Origin: Lactarius indigo
Lineage: Eukaryota; Basidiomycota; Agaricomycetes; Russulales; Russulaceae
NCBI GenBank assembly: GCA_025766275.1
Contig: JAFKAC010000041.1
Span: 1-64,000, forward strand
Length of the DNA stretch: 64,000 nt
Direction: 5' to 3'
Part shown: positions 30,630-42,400 of the stretch, in pieces
Layout: the number at the start of each line of letters is the position of its first letter
Numbering within the stretch: the stretch's first letter is position 1
Position numbers and translations under genes: made by a program
Notes under the pieces: generated by a model
Told to the model about the DNA's origin: nothing
The model's input: only the letters and a program-made list of their open reading frames with translations
Database searches by the model: none

Positions 30630-31664
30630 TGTTACAGTATAGGTTTCAGACTCCGTTGTGGATGACTCATAACTGGTTATAACTATAGTTCAAGTATTAG
30701 TCATAGATTCTTATGTTCATATCAGTCAGCATTAGTAGTTTACATGTGATTGTAACTCATGCATGACTTACTCCTAAGATAGCTGTAGTAGGGTTCAAGC
30801 TACTTACACTATTGGCTACTTGTGGTTTGGGTGGAGCTTTAAAGCATCTGTGTATATGTATAAATAGTCACTGTGATAGACCAAGAGTCCCCATCTTGGT
30901 CTTCTTCAATTCACACCTTTGAACTTGTCTTCTGCCTAGTCTTAGACTAGTGTGCCACTTCAACGTATCAAGGGTCAAGCCTCTTTATCATCTTTGCTAT
31001 GGATGTGTTGCCAGCCAGGCTGTTATGTTTTGAACGTGGACCCTTACTGTACCGGTTGCAACTACGGCGGTAAGGTAGATTAGTTGCGGACTTACCTACG
31101 GTGATACGGTAGTGCGATAGGCGATACGACTGATAGCTGACTGAGTGGTGCCTGCATGACTCGATACTAGTACAGGTACTAGTAGTATTAGTGTTTGAGA
31201 TGTTTCTGCAATACGTTGGACGCTACATTACTGTGACTCATAGCAGCGCTTCAAAGCCTGCTCGACTTGTATTTATAGTGTCTCGTGAAGACCAAGATAC
31301 GCCATCTTGGTCTTCTTGAATCGTCACTTGTTTTCTCTTCCATTCTCACTTCTCTTCCCTTTCTATCTCGCCTCGAATCTTCTAAGAGAGTCCGACTTTG
31401 TTCGTGACTAAGACAGCGTAAAGCTTGCCAGTGTACCTTCGCATATTCACTAAGGCAAGGACTTGGACCTTCGAGTCTTCAAGCCAGGATTATTGCTAAG
31501 TTGTTATTGCCATTTGTGCTCAAGTCGAGCTAACGTCGTGACGGCGTTACAAGGCCCCCATTTAGCTTGCATCATGTTGACACATGGTCCACATTCACCA
31601 TACTTTGCTAAGTTGTTATCACTGTCACATGTCCAGGTTGGACTAACACCTGTGGAGTGTAACA
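30630..31664 (+). mobile_element. Solo LTR of C family, split by a B-family LTR (TSD ATATG)
   Basis: Outer ends are TGTTACAGTA (30630) and GAGTGTAACA (31664), flanked by ATATG at 30625-30629 and 31665-31669. In plus orientation it is the reverse complement of the element C LTRs. The inner 31021-31551 is a later B-type LTR. Confidence 0.8.
31021..31551 (+). mobile_element. Solo LTR, B family (531 bp) inside the C-type LTR
   Basis: TGTTATGTTT...GGCGTTACA. It contains the TATTTATA and GAAGACCAAGAT/ATCTTGGTCTTC start palindrome of the family. Only four bases (AGGC) are duplicated cleanly at the flanks (31017-31020 and 31552-31555), so the TSD is imperfect. Confidence 0.75.
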
Positions 31665-32099
31665 ATATGTGTAAAGGGAGCCAGTAAAGGGAGCCAGAAT
31701 CTTGGTGAATATGCATGATGTCCTGATATTTTTCCTATTTACTGTCTTGATCCTTGCTATTGCATTGTCCTGTGGATGCAGAGGAAAACATTTATATTTA
31801 TTTTTGAATACTCTTAGTATAAATGGCTCATTGTAGTGGTATGTATGACTTATCATGTACAACTAGACCAAGGTGAAGATAAGTGAACTGAACTGGTATA
31901 CACCCAAGCCTAGTGCAGAGACAAGTCACATGCCAAACATACAGACACTGTGGAGAGTAAACCACTTGAGGTCTTTATTCAAGACTAAAGGTTAGATGAT
32001 CACACAGTGGCACACTGGGTGGAGAACCAAGAGGACAAGTTAACATTGGAGAGGTAAGGAAAGTACAAGGGAGATACACGCCTAAGTGGAGAACCAAGA

Positions 32100-32493
32100 T
32101 GTTACAGCTCAGTGGGGCCATCAACTTCTGGGCTTCTGATGGAACTTTGTTGGGAGAAGTTTGGGTTCTGACACATCAAAGGTTTTGGCTTAGTTCCTTT
32201 TCCTTTCACAGAGATGAGGGCAGTGGACTTGTGGAGCAAGTGAGTGGGGTAAAACAAGCACTGTATTGCAAATGAAGAGTAGACAAAGTATCTATGGTGT
32301 TACAAGCCTCTACTTATACTCCTACAGACTGGGGTTTTCAGTACAGTTTTATAATCTAATGAGCTGGCAAATGAATAGCTGGCATACAGTGAGCTGGCAG
32401 AACCTTGAGCTGACAATCTTATCATATATCAAACCAGAGGGGAAGAACAAACTTTGTACTTCTTTGTGACTGTGATGTTATGGAGGCATGACA
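32100..32493 (-). mobile_element. Solo LTR, family H (394 bp, TSD CAAGA)
   Basis: TGTTACAGCTC...GGCATGACA, flanked by CAAGA at 32095-32099 and 32494-32498. It lies inside the split family G LTR. A second copy in the opposite orientation is at 61026-61413. Confidence 0.8.
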
Positions 32494-32634
32494 CAAGAGG
32501 ACAAGTTGGTTCCACTCAGGATGCTACATGAAGGATTATATACAATGCTATGACTGAGTTCAAATTACTATGAAACCTTATTACTAAAGGTATTGTAATA
32601 GTAATGAGTCAGATGCTGATGTGTTGTGTCTAAT

Positions 32635-33088
32635 TGTAACGCCGTCACGACGTTAGCTCGACTTGAGCTTCAATAAGGCAACTCTGTAACTTAGCTAAGC
32701 ACGCTCCAAGGCGTATGGCACGAAGGCAACTCCTAGATGTTGAAGACACTAGTATAACTGTGGCACTCCTATCCAGGATAGAGGCAAGATCCGAAATGTG
32801 AGAATAGAGAAGTGACAATTGAAGAAGACCAAGATGGCATATCTTGGTCTTCCACAGCTACCTTAAATATAAGAAGAGCAGGCTTTCAAGCGCTGCTATG
32901 AGTCACAGTAATGTAGCATCCAACGTATCGCATAAGTAGTGCAATCCTAGTACTACTACTACCTGTACTAGGGTTGAGTCATCCTTCAACTCCTAACCCC
33001 TATTGTAAACTCCGAGTCTGTGACTAATCTACCTTACCGCCATAGCCACAACCGGTACAGTAAGGGTCCGACATGTGCAACCATAACA
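32635..33088 (-). repeat. Element B' 3' LTR
   Basis: TGTAACGCC...ACCATAACA on the plus strand. It differs from the 5' LTR at about 16 positions or sites, all but one of them CpG transitions. The purine tract in sense lies just upstream (TCACCCCCTTTTC on the plus strand at 33089). Confidence 0.88.
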
Positions 33089-33492
33089 TCACCCCCTTTT
33101 CAGCGTGAGACCCCAGACTCACCGAAAGTCCCACGCCGTCCAAGTAGACTGCTCATCGCTAATCCTCTTGAATACGTTAGCCCTCTCTAGTCAGTAAATG
33201 CAGTCCCTCTTGTCACCCCTGGCTGACAACCGCATGGCCTGGAGTTGGCGGATGCGTGCGGCGAGCCTCTCTTCTTCATATGCGGCCGCCTGGTAACGCA
33301 TTACCTCCGCAGTCAGGGACTCATCCCTGATGCGATTCAGCGCACGGTCCATAATCTTGTCGGAGGCAAGGATGACTAAGTCCTCGTGGGTGATGAAGGC
33401 GCGTTCCGCAGCCGATAGCATCGGGAAGGTGTATAGAGGTTTGCCATAGAGATGGGGGGAGCCAGGGATGAGCCCCAGCACAAAAGGATTCG

Positions 33493-34076
33493 TGTTACGC
33501 CACTACAGGGGCGTAGAGTACGACCTGTACCAAGTCAGTCGAGTCACGGTAGCGCAAGCTCTAGGGCTCGGCTTCAGTAGGATGATGCACAAGGATCACA
33601 AGGACGATGGTCACTTGGATCGTAGAGGAAGGCTAAGACTGCAAAGGTCTAGCAAAGACTGAGGAGTTCGCGAGACAAGGAAAGCATGAAGGTGTCCGTC
33701 TTAGACGAGTGTAGTTATTACACAAGAAGTCTAGTCTACCGTACAAGCTAGGTAAAACTAGGGCTTAAATAGATAACGGTCTGTGTGGCGATTGTAAACA
33801 GATGGTGCCATCGCTAAACTCGGAATAACGGGTGGTACATAAGGAGAACAAGGGAACGTCATACTGGGAATAAAGGCGAATCACGCGGGGTCGCGCGTGA
33901 TTGGGAACACAACGGAAACTAGCACATGTTGAACTTTATCAGAAGTAGGCATCGATAAGTAAGGCACGCAATAGGAACCGGGTAATCGTAAAGTCCACGT
34001 AATCGTACAGGGCTCGTATGGGATGAGGGAAGGAACAGTGATACGTGAAAGAACAAGTCCAAGAAAAATCGTAACA
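33493..34076 (-). mobile_element. Solo LTR, family K (584 bp, TSD ATTCG/ATTCA)
   Basis: TGTTACGCC...ATCGTAACA on the plus strand, flanked by ATTCG (33488-33492) and ATTCA (34077-34081). The one mismatch is a CpG-to-CpA change; element B has GGATTCGCAC at this place. It matches the solo LTR at 58776-59358 in the other orientation. Confidence 0.82.
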
Positions 34077-34117
34077 ATTCACACCTCCAACGATCTGAAC
34101 ATGACTGGCATTCCTCT

Positions 34118-34912
34118 CTACACTGTCAGGTCCGGTGATGGGGAAGTGAATGTGATGGGGCTGTCGATTCGCCCTGAACCCTTCAGGCGCAAGGACCTGC
34201 GCCGGGTCATTGTCGTGCGTGATGGGGGTGTGAAGTGCGACACCGGGCAGTCGCACACGTCCTTGAGACATGGCGGTTCCGTCGGTGTGAATGAGCCATG
34301 GGGTGATTCGGGGATTAGTAGGGTGGCTGTGCGTTCGAAGGAGGGGGTGTCTGACCGGGTAGTAATCTTTGTTGTCAGCATGAGCCTCGTCATTAGGGAG
34401 CGCTGCCTGCGCTGCCGCAACTCGCTCAATCTCCTCTGCGCTAAGCGCAGTTGTTCGTCAGCCCACTCCTTCACCACTCTCCGCCAATCCTCTGCTGCTT
34501 CTAACTCCAGTTGGGTCTTCGAGGGGACGGTCGGCAGGGAGAATTTCCCTCGTGCCGATGAGGTCATCACCTGGGGGGATGACGGCAACGGGTTCTCAAT
34601 TACCGTTGTCATCTCGGAAGATGTGAGGGACGGCATGCTGCTGCTCGTTGTCGGGCTGGTGAGTTGGGTCGGGGAACCTCTGTAGGACATTAGCCCACTC
34701 TTGAGTGGTGATATGCCCCGTTCGCATGTTTGCAGATGTGTACGGAGTGAGCTGGACCTGTTGAACCACGGTTTCTTTGTCGTCTTCGATGAGGTTGGCG
34801 GCATCTTGTGTGACTTGGTCGAGGAGGATCGCCGTGGTGACATGTCTAAGAGGGGAAGTGGGCATAGAGGTATGAGAGGATCGGATGTAGGAGTGATACT
34901 CTCCCTGATCAC
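34118..34912 (-). CDS. Overlapping ORF in +1 frame of Pol tail (element B' copy)
   Basis: 264 codons if the upstream ATG is used, or 240 from the conserved MSPRRSS start. It stays open in an element whose Pol and Gag carry many stops. The coiled-coil W-x-x-V-V-K-E-W...EQL segment and the KGSGRIDSPITF end are kept. It lies entirely on one side of the K LTR. Function unknown. Confidence 0.4.
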   Translation of the reverse strand: MIRESITPTSDPLIPLCPLPLLDMSPRRSSSTKSHKMPPTSSKTTKKPWFNRSSSLRTHLQTCERGISPLKSGLMSYRGSPTQLTSPTTSSSMPSLTSSEMTTVIENPLPSSPQVMTSSARGKFSLPTVPSKTQLELEAAEDWRRVVKEWADEQLRLAQRRLSELRQRRQRSLMTRLMLTTKITTRSDTPSFERTATLLIPESPHGSFTPTEPPCLKDVCDCPVSHFTPPSRTTMTRRRSLRLKGSGRIDSPITFTSPSPDLTV

Positions 34913-36942
34913 CCTCGGGCTGGCTTTTAAGATGGCGTACGGCTGTTCGGCCTGCTTGATACTCCTTTATTGCTTCTGGAGCAAACACGTCGTTCTTATC
35001 GACCCACTGGTTCTCCGAGTCTGGATAACCCTTCCATTTGACAAGGTATTGCAATTTCTTCCTTCTCCCGAAATGCCGGGAGTCTATAATGGCCTCGACT
35101 TTGTACTCCTCTTCGCCTTCCACAAGATCTGGCGGCGGACGTGGGAAATTCTCGCCGTGAAAGGTTGTGTTTTTGTATGGCATGAGAAGATCGATGTGGA
35201 ATACTGGATGGATGCTCCACTGCGTGGGAAGTTCGAGACAGTAATTGTAAGGGGACATCACCTGAACCACTTTAAACGGTCCGTGGCATCACGCCACTAG
35301 TTTTGCCGTGGGTTGATTGGTCCGTAGATGTTTTCCTTCCAGCCATACTTGGTCACCAACTTGATAGCGTGGGGTATCTTTATGCTGGACCCAGCTATCT
35401 TGTGCCTTTTTGATAAGGTCTTGGGCAAGTTGGCACGCTTCCTTTAGCTGTGTCAGTCTGGTGATCACGTTTGGAATTGGGGATGGCTTATCCGTCCAAT
35501 CAGCCGTCGGGTTGTATCCCATTAGGAGCATGAACGGCGATTGTTTCATGTGCTCGTGGGGCCAGTTGTTGTGAGCGAATTCTGCTATGGGGAGATACTC
35601 TGCCCAGTTATCTTGGCGCTCATTAGCCCAAAATCGCAAATATTGTTTGAGCCATTGGTTAGTTCGCTCAGACTGCCCGTCTGTGCGTGGGTGATAGGCC
35701 GTGGAAATGTTCTGTTGGATGCCCAGTATATGGCATACTTCTCATGTGAATTTGGAGGTAAATCGGGGGTCGCGGTCGCTGATGATTTTACGTGGTAGCC
35801 CAAATTGTCTGAACACATGGTTGACATACAGAATGGTGGTACCTTCTGCCATAATCTCCTCATTGCATGGGACGAATATGGACACCTTACTACAGTCGTG
35901 GTCGGTGATGGTTAGAATACTGTCGTACGACTGTGAGGTTGGTAGTTTGGTGATGAAGTCTAGGGCGATGGTGTGGAAAGGAGGGGCATCCGTGGCAGCA
36001 GTAATTGGGTGTAATGGGGCACGGGTTGGTCTGGTATTGACTTTGTTTCGCTGACAGTCAGCGCACCCCGTGACATACTCATACACATCTCGGCGAATAG
36101 TCAGCCACCAGTGGTGCTGTTCTACGATTCATTGTGTCCTGCTTATCCCAGGGTGTCCATGTACTGGCGGGTCATGATGGTCTTGTATGATGGCCCAATA
36201 CGTCGTCATAGGTCCCGTAATCACCAGTCGCCCATCCTTGTACCATTCTCCTTCTATCTTTTTGAGGCGATGGGCATCGATCCAGGTTTTGATTATGGCA
36301 GGGTCTTGTCATCGCCTCGGTTGTTGCATCATAGGATGTAGTTCCAGTGTACACGCAACATTAGTGGCTTGTATAAATACCTCTGGAGGTAGGACAACCA
36401 CACCTTGGTTATCTTCTTCTCCCTGATCGTAATCCGGTCATCTTGATAGTGCATCTGCTCTGCCGTTGTTCTTCCCCTTGATATGATGGATTTCGAAGTC
36501 GTATTCCATCAGTTCCAGCACTTCCCAGGCAACCCTTCGACTGATCTTTTGCGGTGTCTTCCAGTACTGCAGGTTCAAATGGTCTGAGAATATTTTGATC
36601 TTGTGTGGGGATCCCGCAAGCAGGGGGCACCAGTGTTGGAGAGCTTTTATGATGGTGAGAAGTTCTAGGTCGTAGATATCGTAGTTACGTTCTGCTTCGC
36701 TCAGCGTCACAGAATAGTATCCTATTGGGTGCTTGCGCCCATCATGTTTCTTTTGTAGAAGAACTGCACCCACCGCGAACCTGGAGGCATCAACCTCCAG
36801 CTCAAATTGCTCTTGTAAATTGGGATGCACCAGCACTGGTTCTTCGGTAACGAGGCGTTTGAGTATTTTGAACACACGGACTTCTTCCTCCGTCCACCGC
36901 CATTCAGTGTCCTTTCTTGTGAGTCGGTTTAGTGGTCAGGCA

Positions 36943-37398
36943 TGTTACGGTCGCGCGTATTGGACCCTTACTGTACCGGTTGTGGCTACGGCGGTAAGGT
37001 AGATTAGTCACGGACTCGGGATTTACGATAGGAGTTAGGCGATAAGGGATGACTCGATCCTAGTACAGGTAGTAGTAGTATTAGGATGGCGGTACTTACG
37101 CGATACGTTGGACGCTACCATACTGTGACTCATAGCAGCGCTTGAAAGCCTGCTCTTTCTGTATTTAAGATAGCTGCGGAAGACCAAGATACGCCATCTT
37201 GGTCTTCTTCAATCGTCACTTCTCTACTTCTCATCTTTGAAAGTCTCGCCCTTGTGTTGGGCTTGAGTGCCGCAGTTATACTAGTGTCTTCGAACATCTA
37301 GAAGTTGCCTTCGTGCCATACGCCTCGCAGCGTGATCAGCTAAGTTACCAGATCGCCTTAACGAGCTCAGGTCGAGCTAACGTCGTGACGGCGTTACA
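36943..37398 (+). repeat. Element B 5' LTR
   Basis: TGTTACGG...GGCGTTACA, 456 bp. U3 carries TATTTAA (37162-37168). No ATG from the inferred start (37196) to the LTR end. Confidence 0.93.
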
Positions 37399-37412
37399 TT
37401 AAGACCAAGATA
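37162..37412 (+). promoter_or_regulatory. Element B TATA box, start palindrome and self-primer site
   Basis: TATTTAA at 37162 is followed 34 nt later by ATCTTGGTCTT (37196), the right arm of a 12-bp inverted repeat with GAAGACCAAGAT (37179-37190). Two bases past the LTR, 37401-37411 reads AAGACCAAGAT, exactly complementary to the inferred transcript 5' end. This is the layout of Tf1/sushi-type self-primed reverse transcription, in which the RNA 5' end folds onto the primer site instead of a tRNA. The same layout and 34-nt spacing occur in C and, with different bases, in E. Confidence 0.65.
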
Positions 37413-39410
37413 TCCTTCATTGTGGCGACTGTTAATACCAGAGACCAGTGGACGAGTTTCCGTCCCTACCATCTAGACCGAAGAGGAGACCGCAACGTAC
37501 CAACCCGATTCCTAGGAGCAGCCAGGTGGAGGGACCGAGGAGACGAAACCGGGTACTTTGTAGAGTTCAACGGACCCACAAGGTTCAGACCCGTTGAGTT
37601 CAATTTTGACCACTTGTGTTGGGTAGAGATTACGTGGAACCCCATAGACCACCGCTGGGACGTCATCAGACCAGCAGGAAGACAGTACCAGTGCGATATA
37701 GACGCGCGCGAGCTCAATTCACGAGCCGACTGGGGACCTATCGACGGTCAATTACGAGAACACTCCACGGGAGAAGCGGTTAGCGAAGAAACCGAAGAAG
37801 ACGAACAAAGCGAAGAAAATCAACCCGCAAGTGTCGGGCCCATCGAGCAGTATACTATCCAACAAGCTGAGTCTCTGCACATCTCGGACCAGCCAGAAAT
37901 CATTCACGTACGATCGCCAGCGGCAGAAATGGCAACTACCACTATGACGGCTGAAGAAATCATAACCATCAGAGAACAAGCGGCGCTAGAAGCGGCCGAA
38001 GCGATCAGACGAGAGTCACAGCAAAATCTCATGCCCATTAATCCTGAAACGGGGCATCGCATGACAGCAGACGACGCAGCGATCTTTCGGGCTATCGGAC
38101 CCGACCAAGGAGACCCTCCGTCCGGAGACGGAATAAGACGAGGTATACCGCTAGACCCCCCACCAGGATGGGGAGGGCCACCGGGAGGGGACTTCCCCCG
38201 ATGACCTGGAGGAGGAGGAAACCCACCTGACCTCCCAAACAACCCGCCGGAAGGAGGCCCACCGGAAGGAGGGCCGCCGGGAGGAGGCGGTGCAGGAGGA
38301 GGAGGACATGGCCATGAAAAACTGACCGGTGAACCTCCCACCATCTTTGACGGAGACCGCACTAAAGTAGACTCATTCCTCACGCAATGGCACGTATACT
38401 GGGGAATGAATCTCGACACCTCCGTCATGCGTAACGACTACCGACGGAGCCTCCTGTTTCTATCTTACATAAAGGGGGTATCGGTCAGCGAATGGGTACT
38501 TTCGTACCTCAAGTGGCTCAACCGACAAATACAACGCGGAATAAACCAACACACGAGGGATCTGTGGAATGCAGTGGCAGAGGGTTTTAACCAAAGGTTC
38601 GTTAACACCCTCGAGCGAGAACAAGCTCAAGCGCTTCTAAGGAAGGGACTCAAGATGGTCGACGGAGACATCGACAAATATGTCAACGAGTTCGAAGAAG
38701 CCGCTAGAAAAGCAGGATACCGCCTCAACGACCCCCAAACCATCGACCTTTTTACCAAGGGGCTACCCAAGAAGTTGTACGAAAAAACGTATGATCTAGA
38801 CGAACCCGAAACGTTCGACGAATGGAAGCGAGCAACGCTCCGAAGACAGCGCAACTACATCCACATTCGAGCAAGAGTGGATGAATACAAGGACAATAAG
38901 CCGAAGAAAACGGGCAACGCCGGATGGACCGTTCCCCAAAACCTCGCAAACCCATGGGCAATGGATACGTCCGCCAATCGAGTCAAAGCCAGGCTTGCAG
39001 GGTCGGAAGAAATCGACTACGGTAAGCCACCGTATACAGGTCTACCTCCCTACCCACCAAGAGGAGGGCCGGGAGCGAGGGGACGAGGAAGGGGGGGATC
39101 CCGACGAGATCTAAGGACAGTGTTGTGCTATAATTGCAACGCACCGGGCCATCTCTCACGAAATTGTCCCAGTCCCCGACGACCGCAACAGTGGCAATCA
39201 CAAAACCCGGGGCCTTCAACCATCCGAATGACGGAGACGGACTATTACGCACAAGAAACCCCGCCGGCTCAAATAAACGCCGCTTCAACAAGTAAAACAG
39301 CCGAAGAACGAGCCAAGGAGTGGCTCACGGGAGTCGCTAATGCCCCGGACGAGGTGAAGGATCTCATACTGCAAGAAATGTGGGGAAAAGAGGGTTTTCG
39401 GAGCGCCTGA
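37389..39410 (+). CDS. gag: Element B AUG-less pre-Gag domain fused in frame to Gag (one TGA)
   Basis: The frame opens at 37389, inside the LTR end, and runs to TGA 38202-38204, then continues in frame to TGA at 39408-39410. No ATG in any frame lies between the inferred start (37196) and 37929, which is the probable Gag start (GAAATGG, strong context). The 180 codons before it encode a conserved domain (FRPYHLDRRGDR, RPVEFNFDHLCW, ITWNPIDHRW) that must use a non-AUG start; GTG 37422 or ATT 37419 are candidates. Gag then has a Gly/Pro linker, capsid (38320-38900) and a CCHC knuckle CYNCNAPGHLSRNC. The TGA at 38202 replaces a probable CGA, so Gag of this copy is broken unless read through. GGGAAAA (39383) and GGGTTTT (39392) heptamers precede the stop. 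Confidence 0.8.
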
Positions 39411-42400
39411 ACCCGTCGGTCTGGGTGAGGGCTTTAAATTGTAATTCTGTAATCATGACGCGCTTTCGTTCTCTTCGAATCCCAGTCTCGATACGCACGA
39501 ATTACCGAATGGCCGATATAAGAGCACTGGTGGACTCCGGAGCCACCGACAATTTCATACATCCAAGCTTCATAACAAAAATGGGGATCGGTACGCAACC
39601 GCTCGCCCAATCACGAAAAATCTGGAATATAGACCAAACGGAAAACAAAGCTGGGTCTATCTCCCACTTCACCGACCTTGACGTATACGCCAAAGGGTAC
39701 CACAGGACAATGCGCTTCCTGGTAACGGATATCGGAACAGAAGAAATTGTACTAGGATACCCATGGTTGGCGACCTATGAACCAACTATCAATTGGCGCG
39801 ACGCGGTAATACACGAGGAAATCATGCCAGTGGTGATCAGTACACAGGACAGTCTCCATCGCCACACCATTATTGCCGCCGCCCTTACTGATAATCAAAA
39901 AGAGGAGATAGTCGACGCCCTAGAAGAAGAGGATGATATATACCTACGCGCCACAACATCCACAGAGCTGGCAATCCAAGCACAGAAAAAGGCGCCGCTA
40001 GTCGAACTACCGGAAGTTTACCAGGCATTTCAGAAGCTCTTCAGCGAAGAAGCGTCCCAGCGTTTTCCCCCGGCCAGACCTTGGGATCACGCCATCGAGT
40101 TCAAACCAAACGCCCCATCCGCAATAGACTGCAAGATATACCCACTAACGCAAGAGGAAGAGGGCAAACTCAAGGAGTTTCTGGATGAGAAGCTCAAGCA
40201 GGGCTATCTCCGCCCTTCTATTTCCCCGTATGCATCATCCTTTTTCTTTGTTAAAAAGAAGGACGGAAAACTACGCCCGGTACAGGACTACTGGGTAATC
40301 AACGCTCACACTATACGCAATCAGTATCCTCTTCCCCTCATTCAAGACCTCATTTACGACCTCAGCAACGCGCACATCTATACCAAGCTCGACATCCGCT
40401 GGGGGTATAACAACATTCGCATCCGAGATGGAGATCAGGAGAAAGCGGCCTTCAAGACCAAGTTTGGCCTCTTCGAGCCGACGGTAATGTTCTTTGGCCT
40501 TACAAACTCACCCGCAATGTTCCAGACAATGATGAACCACATATATCGGGACACGATCGCAAAACATGAACTGCGCGGCACCGTCATCCGGGTCTATATG
40601 GATGACATCGGTATTGCCACACGCGTCGGTCACGGCTCCGCGGACCACATCGCGGCAGTCATGGACGTCCTTCGTGTCGCCCAGGACCACGACCTATACT
40701 TCAAACTTGAAAAATGCCTCTTCCACCAACCTCGGATGGATTACCTGGGGGTAATCCTTGAAAAGGGGGTAACACGCATGGATCCGGTAAAAGTTCAGGG
40801 CATCAAAGACTGGCCAACGCCAACAAAGGTCAGGGACGTGCGCTCCTTCTTAGGATTCTGCAACTTTTACCGCTTGTTCATCCGAGGTTTTGCCACCCAC
40901 GCTCGACCACTAAACCGACTCACGAGAAAAGATACCGAATGGCGATGGACGGAAGAGGAAGACCGGGCGTTCAAAACACTTAAACGCCTTGTTACTGAAG
41001 AACCGGTCCTGGCACACCCCAATTTACACGATCAGTTCGAACTAGAAGTCGATGCCTCCGGGTTCGCGGTGGGTGCAGTCCTCTTACAGAAGAAAAGTGA
41101 CGGGCGCAAGCACCCAATAGGATACTACTCTGCGACGCTGAGCGAAGCAGAACGCAACTACGACATCTATGACCTGGAGCTTCTCGCGATCGTGAAAGCT
41201 CTCCGGCACTGGCGCCCCTTACTTGCAGGGTCCCCACACAAAATCAAAATATTTTCGGACCACCTAAACCTGCAATACTGGAAGACGCCGCAAAAGATTA
41301 GCCGAAGGGTCGCCCGGGAAGTACTGGAGCTGATGGAATACGACTTCGAGATCCATCACATCAAAGGAAAGCACAACGGCAGAGCAGACGCCTTATCAAG
41401 GCGACCGGACTATGACCAAGGGGAAGATGATAACCAAGGTGTGGTCGTCCTACCGCCAGAAGTGTTCGTACGAGCCGCTAACGTTGCACGGACGTTGGAA
41501 ATACATCCCATGATGCAACAACCGAGACGACGACAAGACCCCGCCATAATCAAGACATGGGTCGACGCCCATCATCTCAAGAAAATAGAGGGAGAATGGT
41601 ACAAAGATGGACGACTAGTTGTTACGGGGCCAATGGCCGCATACCGGGCCATCATACACGACCATCACGACCTACCGGTACATGGACATCCGGGGATAAG
41701 CCGAACACAGCGTATCGTAGAACGACACCACTGGTGGCCGAGTATTCGCAAGGACGTTTACGAGTACGTTACGGGATGCGCGGATTGTCAGCGGAACAAA
41801 GTCAACACTAGACCAACCCGCGCCCCACTGCACCCAATTACCGCCATCACGGACGCTCCTCCGTTCCACACCGTTGCCCTAGATTTCATCACTAAACTGC
41901 CTATCTCACAGTCATATGACAGTATTCTGACCGTCACAGACCATGACTGCAGCAAGGCATCTATATTCATCCCATGCAATGAGGAAATAACGGCGGAGGA
42001 TACAGCAATCCTGTACGTCAACTATGTGTTCAGACGATTCGGATTACCGCGTAAAATTATCAGTGATCGCGACCCCCGGTTCACCTCTAAGTTCACAAGA
42101 GAAGTATGCCGCATATTGGGTATCCAACAGAACATCTCCACGGCCTATCACCCACGAACGGATGGGCAGTCCGAACGAACCAATCAATGGCTTGAACAGT
42201 ACTTGCGATTCTGGGCCAACGAGCGCCAAGATAACTGGGCGGCCTATCTTCCTGTGGCAGAATTTGCTCACAACAACTGGCCGCACGAACATACGAAGCA
42301 ATCCCCATTCATGCTCTTAATGGGGTATAACCCAACAGCCGATTGGACGGATAAGCTATCCCCAATTCCGAACGTGATTACCAGACTGACACAATTAAAA

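Noticed and set aside
37399..37420. tRNA primer-binding site
   Set aside because: The sequence after the LTR lacks the usual TGG start and instead complements the inferred element RNA 5' end.
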